From: DAOTZS01 sp034434335 | GTDB lineage: Bacteria; Chloroflexota; Anaerolineae; CG2-30-64-16 | Direction of reading: 5' to 3' | Length of the DNA: 18,730 nt | Assembly (NCBI GenBank): GCA_034434335.1 | Contig: DAOTZS010000043.1 | Coordinates: 1-18,730, forward strand | In this document: positions 1 to 7,256 of the stretch, piece after piece | Position numbering within the stretch: position 1 is the first letter of the stretch | Layout: the number at the start of each line of letters is the position of its first letter | Position numbers and translations under genes: made by a program | Notes under the pieces: generated by a model | Database searches by the model: none | The model's input: the letters and a program-made list of their open reading frames with translations, nothing else | What the model was told of the DNA's origin: nothing

Positions 1-85
1 CCCCTGGAAAGAGACGTCTCAGGGGACGATAGACAATTTCAGCATATAGGCTCAACGAACAGGACCTTTTGGGAGGAAAAGAGAG

Positions 86-2989
86 ATGTATAAACTATCG
101 AGAATGCGTGGATACTTTATCGCCGCAATCACTGTACTTGCTTTAGCACTGGGAGTGTTCCCGGCTGCCGTGCCACCTGCTCACGCGGTGGTAGATCCGT
201 GCTCGGTCACAGACGGGTGTTTTACCTGGACGCTGCTGGATGCCACCCAGAGGGGCAATACAGTCCAGGTGCGCATCAAGGTTACTGTAGACTGCGACCG
301 CGCCCTGTCGCACGTGACCTTCAGCCTGCCGGCTGGAAAGACGGCACTCTCGCCAGCCGACGGTGCCATTTACACTTCACCCACAGGCCGCAATTACGAG
401 GTCGAAAACCCCACCAATAACCCGTTCTACGGCATCAAATTCGACTTCGTCAGCGGCGAGGAAAGAGAGTACAGGGATTACGACATCTTCGTCTATACCC
501 TGCGGGCCAGCGACTGGGATCCGGACGATCCCCTCCAGGTAGAGGCCAAAGCAAGCACTACGGTGGGGAAAGGCACCCTGTATCCAGCTCTCTGCCTGGG
601 CGAGCCTGTTGACGCTTCCATTGGCGACCTGGTGTGGAAGGACGATGATCTGGATGGCCGGCCAGGCCCTGGGGAAACAGGACTGGCCGGGGTGCAGGTC
701 AACCTCTACAATAAGCCGTGCGCGCAGGTGGGGTCCGCGGAGCTGCCGTATGCCACCACAACCACCGGGGACGACGGCACATATCACTTCAGGGGGCTAA
801 ACGATGGTGCATACTGCGTCAAGATCGCCCCATCCAACTTTGACCCCGGCGGACCTTTGGCCGGCATGGCCTACACGGGAGACCCCGTCCTGGCGCCGGA
901 GGCCCGGGACGTGATCCTGAACCCCAACCAGGCCTTTGAGGACGCGGACTTCGGCTATACCGACAGCAGCATCAGCCTGGCCAAGACCGTTTCCGCCGAT
1001 GGCAACTGCCCTGGGGTTGACACCCTGACCATAGCCTATTCGGCCCAGGTTACTTACTGCTACGCGATCACCAACACCGGGCATACTTATCTGAAGGACG
1101 TGGCGTTGTATGATGACAAGTTGGGTGATCCTTATGGCCCTGGCGCGCAGCCCATTGCCACCTACGGTGCCCTCCTGGCCCCCGGCGCGACCTGGAACTA
1201 CAGCACCACAACGGTTATCAGCAGCGATACCGTGAACGTCGCCACGGTGGTGGGCATACCCAGCACCGGCAAGGAGCCGGGCCGCGAGCTGCCTGGGGAC
1301 CTGGCCATCGCCACCGACACGGCCCAGGTCGTCGTTATCCGGCCGGGCATCATGATCGCCAAGATGCCGGATAGCCAGACCGTGCTCACCGGCGCGGACG
1401 TGACCTTCCAGATCGCGATCACCAACACCGGGGATGTCACCCTCACCAACGTTACGGTGAGCGACCCCCTGGCGCCGGCCTGTGATCGCTCCATCGGCAC
1501 CCTGGCAGCAGGCGCGAGTACGAGCTATAGCTGCACCGTGCAGAACGTTACAGCCAGCTTCACCAATACGGCCACCGTCACCGCCACACCGCCGGCTGGC
1601 CCCACCCTGACAGCCAGCGACAGCGCCGAGGTGATCGTCCTGGCCCCCGCGCGCATCGGCGACTACGTCTGGAACGATGCCAACGGCAACGGCCAGCAAG
1701 ACGAAGGTGCCGGTTACGGCATCAACGGGGTAGTCCTCCGCCTGTACCGGGATGACGGCGATGGCGTGGCAGAACTGGATGGGCAAGATACCCTGGTGGC
1801 CACCACGACCACGGCCGACGACGGCGCTTATCAGTTCGCGGGCCTCTTCCCCGGCAGCTACTGGGTAGATGTTGACGAAGCGAGCTCGGCCCTGAATGGC
1901 TACACCTTCATCGCCGGACCTCAGAGCGGGCCCAGACCCCACCTGGTGACGGTCAACGCGGGGGCGAACTACACCCAGGCCGACTTTGGCTATGCCGGCA
2001 GGGGCAGCGTGACCGGCGTCGTCTTCTACGATTGGGACGAAGATGGAGCCCAGGGGCTGGGTGAAACCGGTATCAACGGGGTGAAGGTCTGCCTATATGT
2101 TGATAGTGATAGGGATGGACAGCTAGATATTCCTGGCGATCCTCAGGTAGCCTGCCAGACCACCGCTGACGACGGCAGCTATGCCTTCCCGGGGCAACTG
2201 CCAGGTCACTACCTGGTGGTTGAAATGCAACCTGGCGACCTCCAGAGCACCACGCCCGACGTGTTGTCTGTCGTCCTGGTCGTGGAGGGGGCCAGTGGGT
2301 CTTCGGATGGCAACAACTACGGTGAGATCTACTATGTGAGGCTGGGTGACCAGACCTGGGTGGACACCAACGGAAATGGTACTCCCGATTCTGGCGAACC
2401 TGGCATGTACGGCGTGCCCCTGGCCCTGTCAGGGACAGATGTGCGGGGCCAGAGCGTGAGCCAGTCCACGACCTCGGTCAACGGCTCCTACATGTTCCAG
2501 AACCTGCTGCCCGGTATCTACACTGTCAGTGCGCCACAGGAGTTCAACGGCTACCTGTGTGCCACCCCGGCCGGCTGCAGCAAGACAGTCAATCTGGCCA
2601 TGGGCACAGGTGCCCGGGAAGACCTCAGCCTTGACTTCGGCTACGTGGCCCCCACCGGGGTGATGCTGGCCCGGTTCACCCTGGACGCGGACTACGGGCA
2701 GGTGTTGTTGACGTGGGAGGTCATAGGGTTTGCACCGCAGGGGTTCAATGTATGGCGGGCCGACAACGCTAAGGGCCTGCAGGCTGTGCTCCTGACCCCG
2801 GCGCCGGTGACGGCCGCGGCCGGCTCGGCCTTCCGGTTTGTGGACAGCACAGCGCAGCCGGGCCAGACCTACTGGTACTGGCTGGAAGACACCTACGATG
2901 GCCAGCGCTACGGGCCACAATCGGCCTCCGTGCCTGCAGCACCGGTGATGCGCGTACGGGCCTTCATGCCCCTGGTGGTGCGCCGCTAA
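86..2989 (+). CDS. Secreted multi-domain SdrD-B/DUF11-type surface protein
   Basis: A 967-residue exported protein, probably a cell-surface or extracellular structural or adhesive protein; no enzymatic motif is visible. The start is supported by GGGAGG at 71-76, nine bases before the ATG. Residues 1-34 form a signal peptide (basic n-region, hydrophobic core, AHA cleavage site). Four SdrD-B-like beta domains begin near residues 178, 523, 640 and 752. Each opens with an IGD/LGD-x-x-W-type or similar strand and an Asp/Asn/Gly-rich loop such as DANGNGQQDEG, DSDRDGQLD or DTNGNGTPDSGE, which probably binds calcium. Each then carries the D-D-G-x-Y-x-F strand and L-P-G-x-Y strand. Between the first and second lie two DUF11-like repeats with ITNTG motifs (about 296-420 and 422-518). 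A fibronectin-III-like domain follows (about 857-950), and the protein ends in MRVRAFMPLVVRR. There is no LPXTG motif or C-terminal membrane helix. It is monocistronic and ends just before a strong terminator. The ligand is unknown. Confidence 0.93.
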   Translation: MYKLSRMRGYFIAAITVLALALGVFPAAVPPAHAVVDPCSVTDGCFTWTLLDATQRGNTVQVRIKVTVDCDRALSHVTFSLPAGKTALSPADGAIYTSPTGRNYEVENPTNNPFYGIKFDFVSGEEREYRDYDIFVYTLRASDWDPDDPLQVEAKASTTVGKGTLYPALCLGEPVDASIGDLVWKDDDLDGRPGPGETGLAGVQVNLYNKPCAQVGSAELPYATTTTGDDGTYHFRGLNDGAYCVKIAPSNFDPGGPLAGMAYTGDPVLAPEARDVILNPNQAFEDADFGYTDSSISLAKTVSADGNCPGVDTLTIAYSAQVTYCYAITNTGHTYLKDVALYDDKLGDPYGPGAQPIATYGALLAPGATWNYSTTTVISSDTVNVATVVGIPSTGKEPGRELPGDLAIATDTAQVVVIRPGIMIAKMPDSQTVLTGADVTFQIAITNTGDVTLTNVTVSDPLAPACDRSIGTLAAGASTSYSCTVQNVTASFTNTATVTATPPAGPTLTASDSAEVIVLAPARIGDYVWNDANGNGQQDEGAGYGINGVVLRLYRDDGDGVAELDGQDTLVATTTTADDGAYQFAGLFPGSYWVDVDEASSALNGYTFIAGPQSGPRPHLVTVNAGANYTQADFGYAGRGSVTGVVFYDWDEDGAQGLGETGINGVKVCLYVDSDRDGQLDIPGDPQVACQTTADDGSYAFPGQLPGHYLVVEMQPGDLQSTTPDVLSVVLVVEGASGSSDGNNYGEIYYVRLGDQTWVDTNGNGTPDSGEPGMYGVPLALSGTDVRGQSVSQSTTSVNGSYMFQNLLPGIYTVSAPQEFNGYLCATPAGCSKTVNLAMGTGAREDLSLDFGYVAPTGVMLARFTLDADYGQVLLTWEVIGFAPQGFNVWRADNAKGLQAVLLTPAPVTAAAGSAFRFVDSTAQPGQTYWYWLEDTYDGQRYGPQSASVPAAPVMRVRAFMPLVVRR

Positions 2990-3009
2990 GCTGAGCAGCC
3001 GGAAATATC

Positions 3010-3050
3010 AACAGGTCGGCCTCCCGTATGGGGGGCCGACCTGTTTGTTT
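3010..3050 (+). terminator. Strong intrinsic terminator, probably bidirectional
   Basis: A perfect 12-bp stem pairs AACAGGTCGGCC (3010-3021) with GGCCGACCTGTT (3034-3045). It continues through one T-G wobble and three further pairs to a GTAT tetraloop. A T-rich tail (TTTGTTT) follows on the plus strand, 20 bases after the stop of the surface-protein gene. On the minus strand the same hairpin is followed by TGATATTT, less T-rich but plausible. It lies about 40 bases beyond the stop of the converging HD gene, so it may end both transcripts. Confidence 0.9.
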
Positions 3051-3088
3051 CAGGAGCGGTTGACTGGATAGCCCGATTTTCAAAAGAG

Positions 3089-3709
3089 TTATCTGAGCAC
3101 CACTTCCACCCCGAACACTGCTTCAAACCAACGGGCTTTCTTCTGCCCGGCCTCGCGTTCGAGTTCATCGGCCATGCCGGGCAGCAAAGTGATAACCAGC
3201 CGGCCGGCTTCGAGCTCACAGCGCAGGTCTTGCACGGCATTGGTATGGGTGCGGTCCAGGCCATCGGCGAGGCGCAGGATGGCACCAAGCCGGGTGACCA
3301 GTTGCTGATCTTCCGCGCTGAGGGCGGCGAACTGCTCATGCCTGGATGGGTCGGGCGTGCTGCCGCGGTGGTAGCGCGCCACATGGGCCACCAGGGCCTG
3401 GCCGCGGGGGGAGAGGCCGGCCAGGGGTTCGGCCATGATCATCTTGAACGCCCGCTTGTGGTGCCCCTCATAGCCGTACCAGTAGCCGATATCGTGCAGG
3501 AGCGCGGCGCAACTGAGGAGCTGACGCGGGGTGAGCTCCAGATCGAGGGTCTGGGTGTGCAGGTTGTGCAGGCCCAGCCGCGCGGTTTCGTCGAACAGGC
3601 GTAAGGCCAGCCTCTCGTCCTGGAGCGCGTGGCCCTCCTCAAAATTGTAGCGGCGGGCCAGCTCCAGGACAGCGTCGCGCAGAGGTGAGGGCATCTGTGG
3701 CTGATCCAT
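3089..3709 (-). CDS. Stand-alone HD-domain protein like the C-terminal part of Ppx/GppA
   Basis: A 206-residue predicted HD-superfamily metal-dependent phosphohydrolase. After a helical N-terminus (about 10-60) it shows LLHDIGY (71-77, catalytic HD at 72-73), GHH (82-84), ARYHRG (111-116) and LRLADGLDRTH (145-155). This order matches the HD region at the C-terminus of exopolyphosphatase/guanosine pentaphosphatase. The actin-like Ppx/GppA phosphatase half is absent. I start it at the ATG at 3709 because GGAGG lies just upstream and the upstream stop is only five bases away. A longer in-frame reading to 3805 would run into the amidohydrolase gene and has a low-complexity N-terminus. It is the last gene of the minus-strand cluster, translated close behind the deaminase. 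The substrate is unknown; a nucleotide or (p)ppGpp-type substrate is only an inference from the family. Confidence 0.85.
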   Translation of the reverse strand: MDQPQMPSPLRDAVLELARRYNFEEGHALQDERLALRLFDETARLGLHNLHTQTLDLELTPRQLLSCAALLHDIGYWYGYEGHHKRAFKMIMAEPLAGLSPRGQALVAHVARYHRGSTPDPSRHEQFAALSAEDQQLVTRLGAILRLADGLDRTHTNAVQDLRCELEAGRLVITLLPGMADELEREAGQKKARWFEAVFGVEVVLR

Positions 3710-3714
3710 CTCCC

Positions 3715-5106
3715 TTACTCCTCCCCCCGCAGCAGGGCACGGCTGAGGGCATTGTGCCGACGCACCAGCGCAGGCAGGTCCAGGTCTACGATCTGGCCCT
3801 CCCACACCCGCACCTGGCCGTTGATCACGCTCAGGTCCACGGTCGGCGGCGTGCAGAAGACGAGCGCGGCCAGGGGGTCATGGAGCGCGCCGGCGAAAGC
3901 CAGCCGCTCCAGCCGGTAGCCGATGAAGTCGGCGGCCATGCCGGGGGCCAGCGCGGCGATGTCGTCCCGGCCGAGCACGGCTGCGCCGCCCAGGGTGGCC
4001 ATCTCCAACACCTCCTGGGCACCCAAGGCGGCCGGGTCACCGGCGGGCTTGTGCCGGCCGGCATGGACTTCCGAGGGCCGGCTCACCCGTTGCAGCAACA
4101 TCGCCTGCCGCGCTTCGGCCAACAGATGGCCGGCGTCGTTGCTGGCCGATCCATCCACCCCCAGGCCAACCCGTACCCCGGCATCGCGCATGGCCCGGAT
4201 CGGCGCGATGCCCGAACCCAGGCGCATGTTCGAGCTGGGGCAGTGGGCCACCCCGCTGCCAGTGCGCGCGAAAAGCCCGATCTCCTGTCGGTTGAGATGG
4301 ACGCAGTGCGCATGCCACACGTCTGGTCCCGTCCAGCCGAGCGACTCGACATATGCCACCGGCCGGGCGCCGAACTTCTCCAGGCAGAAGCGCTCCTCGT
4401 CCACGGTCTCGGCCAGGTGCGTATGCAGACGCACGCCGTAGGAGCGGGCCAGGGCAGCGCTTTCCCGCATCAGGTCGGGGGTGACGCTGAACGGGGAGCA
4501 GGGGGCCAGCGCCACCCGCACCATGCCGAAGCGCGCCGGCTGGTGGAATTGCTCGATCGCCCGCCGGCTCTCGCGCAGGATGAAGTCTTCCCGTTCTACC
4601 ACGCTGTCGGGGGGCAGGCCACCCTGGCTCTGGCCCAGGCTCATGCTGCCGCGGGTGGCGTGGAAGCGCATTCCCAGCTCGACCGCGGCCCGGATCTCGT
4701 CGTCAATTCGTACCCCGTTAGGGTAGATATACAGGTGATCGCTGGAGGTCGTACAGCCGGAGAGCATCAGCTCGGCCAGGCCCACCTTGGCCGAGACATA
4801 GACCGCCTCGGGGGTCAGCCTGGCCCAGATGGGGTAGAGGGTGGTCAGCCAGCCGAACAGGCCACTGTCTTGGGCCAGGCAGCGGGTGAGGGTCTGGTAG
4901 AGGTGATGGTGGGTATTGACCAGGCCAGGCAGCACGATCATCCCGCGGGCGTTGATGACGCGGTCAGCGGCCGCGGGCAATTCCGCGCTCGGCCCTACCT
5001 GGACAATTTCGTTGTCGCGCACGAACAGCCCGCCGTCTGGGATGCGTCGCCGGCCGGCATCCATGGTCACCAGCAGATCAGCGTGTTTCAGAAGCAGGGT
5101 GGGCAT
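3715..5106 (-). CDS. Amidohydrolase, 8-oxoguanine deaminase-like
   Basis: A 463-residue cytosolic amidohydrolase of the AtzB/8-oxoguanine deaminase group. Known members deaminate 8-oxoguanine to urate (EC 3.5.4.32) or hydrolyse amino-triazines. Visible features are PGLVNTHHHLYQTLTR (60-75), giving the HxH metal pair H66/H68, then HTHLAET (228-234), HAHCVH (265-270), AHCPSSN (287-293) and GVDGSASND (316-324) with the catalytic Asp at 318. The QTLTR and LFGWL stretch after the HxH is typical of the 8-oxoguanine deaminase branch. The ATG at 5106 is chosen because the family starts with a short beta strand (MPTLLLKHADLLVTMD) and GGGGAG precedes it. A longer frame to 5148 is unlikely. Its start overlaps the end of the cation transporter gene by 29 bases, which suggests translational coupling. 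Substrate assignment is by sequence resemblance only; guanine, S-adenosylhomocysteine or a triazine are alternatives. Confidence 0.88.
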   Translation of the reverse strand: MPTLLLKHADLLVTMDAGRRRIPDGGLFVRDNEIVQVGPSAELPAAADRVINARGMIVLPGLVNTHHHLYQTLTRCLAQDSGLFGWLTTLYPIWARLTPEAVYVSAKVGLAELMLSGCTTSSDHLYIYPNGVRIDDEIRAAVELGMRFHATRGSMSLGQSQGGLPPDSVVEREDFILRESRRAIEQFHQPARFGMVRVALAPCSPFSVTPDLMRESAALARSYGVRLHTHLAETVDEERFCLEKFGARPVAYVESLGWTGPDVWHAHCVHLNRQEIGLFARTGSGVAHCPSSNMRLGSGIAPIRAMRDAGVRVGLGVDGSASNDAGHLLAEARQAMLLQRVSRPSEVHAGRHKPAGDPAALGAQEVLEMATLGGAAVLGRDDIAALAPGMAADFIGYRLERLAFAGALHDPLAALVFCTPPTVDLSVINGQVRVWEGQIVDLDLPALVRRHNALSRALLRGEE

Positions 5107-6541
5107 CCTTGTCTCTCCCCGGCCCGGCCACCTCTCCAGGCTCGACATGGATCACCACCCGGCCCAGGTGGCCCACGCGACGGCGCAACGCCTGCTCGAT
5201 CTGCTCACTGAGGGCGTGGGCATCGGTGATGGCCACCTGGCCGGCCAGGATACAGTGGAAGGACACGTTGAGTCCATTGGCATCACGGTGGAGTTGAAGA
5301 TCGTGGGGATGGAACTCGACCCCAAGCTCGGCCGGTATGGCCGCCAGGGCCTCCTCCACCGCGCGGCGGCTGGCTGGTGATACCCGTTGGGATGTGCTGA
5401 CCTGGCCCACCGGCTCGATATGGCTCACAACGCGGCCAACCCCGGGCAGGGCCTGGCGGACCGCCTCTTCCAGGGCCGTCGCCTGTTCGTGGGCCTCTTC
5501 CAGGCGCAAGTTGTCAGCCACCTCCAGGTGCATCTCCAGCGAGCGACTTCCTAACACGTCGTGCAGGCTCACGTTGTGCACGCCCAATCCCTGCCGCGCG
5601 GCCAGGATGCGCACGGTGTCCACTACGTTCTCGTCCTGGGTGCGCACCGGTTCCACATGCACCACCACATTGGCGCCGGGCAGGATGGCCTGCACAGCAG
5701 CCTCGGCCTGGCTGGCGATATCATGGGCGTGCTCCAGGCCCGCATCACGGCCCACCTGCAACGTTACATCGGCGAAGGCTTCCGGACCGCTGCGCCGCAC
5801 CCGCACCCGATCCACAGCCACCACCCCTGGCACGCGCACCGCAGTGGCGATCGCCTCTTGCAACCCCGGCGGCACCTCGTCCAGCAAAGCGGCGATGGTA
5901 CGTCGGCCCAGCCTCAGGCTGACATAGATCACGATGCCGGCCACGCCCATAGCGGCCACTGCATCCCCCTTGGCCAGCCAGCTCACCGCCAGCCTCTCTG
6001 ACAGCCATACCAGCGCCAGCCCGCCCAGCACCACCAGCGAGGACCAGATGTCGGTCGAGAAGTGCAGCGCATCTGCCTCCAGAGCCTGGCTTTCGTACTT
6101 GCGAGCTGCCCGGTAGAGCAGGCGCGAGCGGTTGTAGTCCACCACGATCGCCACGATCACAATGGCGAAGGCCCACACGTTGGCCTCGACCGCCACTTCC
6201 TTGAACCAGAGACGTTGGACGGCTTCCCAGATGATCCATGCACAGGTGCCCAGCAGCAACAACGTCTCAAACAGGGCCGAGAGGTTCTCGACTTTGCCGT
6301 GGCCATAGGTGTGCCGCTGATCGGCAGGCTGGCCTGCGACGCGCACGGCAAACAACGTCACCAGCGCGGCAGCCAGGTCCAGCCCGGAATGTAACGCCTC
6401 GGCCAGGATGCCCAGGCTGCCGGTCAAGACCCCAACGATCAGTTTGATGGTCGTCAGAAAGACAGCTGCCAACACGGAGGTCAGCGCAACCGCCTGTTTG
6501 TCCCGATTGGCATGCTGTCGCAATGAATCGTTAGCTTCCAT
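5078..6541 (-). CDS. Cation diffusion facilitator transporter with extended C-terminal repeats
   Basis: A 487-residue inner-membrane divalent-metal/proton antiporter of the CDF (YiiP/CzcD/ZnT) family. It has about six membrane helices within residues 17-215. The binding site is H51-x3-D55 in helix 2 (HSGLD) and H160-x3-D164 in helix 5 (HFSTD), with the family motif HTYGHGKVENLSALFE at 77-92. An HD-HD site is known to favour zinc over cadmium in related transporters, so zinc efflux is likely. The usual family length is about 300 residues. Here the cytosolic part (about 222-470) appears to hold three ZT-dimerisation-like units in tandem, ending HVEP (295-298), HIEP (374-377) and HVEP (465-468). 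Only weak Shine-Dalgarno-like bases (AGGA) precede the ATG. It lies 20 bases after the Wzz-like gene and overlaps the amidohydrolase start. Confidence 0.93.
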   Translation of the reverse strand: MEANDSLRQHANRDKQAVALTSVLAAVFLTTIKLIVGVLTGSLGILAEALHSGLDLAAALVTLFAVRVAGQPADQRHTYGHGKVENLSALFETLLLLGTCAWIIWEAVQRLWFKEVAVEANVWAFAIVIVAIVVDYNRSRLLYRAARKYESQALEADALHFSTDIWSSLVVLGGLALVWLSERLAVSWLAKGDAVAAMGVAGIVIYVSLRLGRRTIAALLDEVPPGLQEAIATAVRVPGVVAVDRVRVRRSGPEAFADVTLQVGRDAGLEHAHDIASQAEAAVQAILPGANVVVHVEPVRTQDENVVDTVRILAARQGLGVHNVSLHDVLGSRSLEMHLEVADNLRLEEAHEQATALEEAVRQALPGVGRVVSHIEPVGQVSTSQRVSPASRRAVEEALAAIPAELGVEFHPHDLQLHRDANGLNVSFHCILAGQVAITDAHALSEQIEQALRRRVGHLGRVVIHVEPGEVAGPGRDKDAHPASETR

Positions 6542-6561
6542 GATCTGTAAGTCCTGAAGAG

Positions 6562-7248
6562 TCAGTGCCTGGGGATCTCCCCCAGGATCGGCAGGCCCAG
6601 GGACTCCACATCGCCGCGATCACGCACTGAGTCGTCCAGGTAGTCCAGGAGAAATGCCAGGGCCGCCCCGGCTGCCAGGGCCAGCAGGATGCGCAGGGGC
6701 AGGTCTAGCTGTTCGCGTGCCGGCCGGGGGACAATGCCTACCTGGGGAGGGTCGATCAGGCGGACATCTGCCTCTTCGGCGCTGAACTGGCCGAAGAACT
6801 CTGCGCTCCCTTGAGTCAACGTGGCCACCAGCGCGTCGGCAATGGCCATAAGCTGGGCCTGGTCACCCCAGGTAACCGTTACCGTCAGGATGCGATGCAG
6901 CTTGCCGGGTTGCGTGCTGGCGCCGATGGCGCCGGCTGGCACCGTAATCCCCTGTTCGGCCAGCCGGGCACTGACCGCGCTGGCAAAGGCCTGGCTGCGC
7001 ACGATCTCGCCCATGTCATCCACCAGGTATTCCGAGGCCAGCATGGTGTAGTAGCGATCATAGGTGTAGACACCGGGGATCCGTTCCGGCTTGATGCCGA
7101 CGTTGAAACGCATCGTCGCCCGATAGGTCAGCGGCCGAGGCTGCCAGGGGCGCTGCAGGATAACGGTAAGCAACCCCACCGCCAGCGCCAGGCCCACCGG
7201 CCACCACCAACGCCTGACGAGGATGCGCCAGTAAGCTCGTAGTTCCAT
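6562..7248 (-). CDS. Wzz/YveK-like polysaccharide chain-length protein
   Basis: A 228-residue membrane protein of the polysaccharide co-polymerase type, which sets chain length or helps export of capsule or exopolysaccharide. It has a Trp-rich N-terminus (YWRILVRRWWWPV), a transmembrane helix at about 15-31, an extracytoplasmic region of about 150 residues, and a second helix at about 184-204. It ends GLPILGEIPRH, the juxtamembrane motif that usually leads into, or is paired with, a BY-type tyrosine kinase. No kinase domain follows, as in Gram-positive YveK/CapA proteins. The ATG at 7248 has GAGGA upstream and lies eight bases after the glycosyltransferase stop; a longer frame to 7326 overlaps that gene. 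No BY-kinase, flippase or polymerase gene is in the window, so the rest of the pathway must be elsewhere. Confidence 0.82.
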   Translation of the reverse strand: MELRAYWRILVRRWWWPVGLALAVGLLTVILQRPWQPRPLTYRATMRFNVGIKPERIPGVYTYDRYYTMLASEYLVDDMGEIVRSQAFASAVSARLAEQGITVPAGAIGASTQPGKLHRILTVTVTWGDQAQLMAIADALVATLTQGSAEFFGQFSAEEADVRLIDPPQVGIVPRPAREQLDLPLRILLALAAGAALAFLLDYLDDSVRDRGDVESLGLPILGEIPRH

Positions 7249-7256
7249 CACATTCC

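Noticed and set aside
1..25. Inverted repeat CCCCTG/CAGGGG enclosing the palindrome GAGACGTCTC
   Set aside because: The stem is only six pairs with a 13-base loop and no T-rich tail, and the upstream context is cut off; too weak to call a terminator or operator.
30..60. Possible promoter TAGACA ... CATATA before the surface-protein gene
   Set aside because: The spacing between the boxes is about seven bases, far from 17, so it is not a credible promoter pair.
797..1942. 381-codon minus-strand open frame within the surface-protein gene
   Set aside because: Antisense to SdrD-B/DUF11 repeats, Gly/Val/Arg-rich, no motif and no ribosome site; a shadow frame.
3685..5211. 508-codon plus-strand open frame opposite the amidohydrolase gene
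   Set aside because: It is antisense to a gene with full catalytic motifs, its protein is rich in Gly/Gln/His/Arg with no domain pattern, and GC-rich codon bias commonly leaves such frames open.
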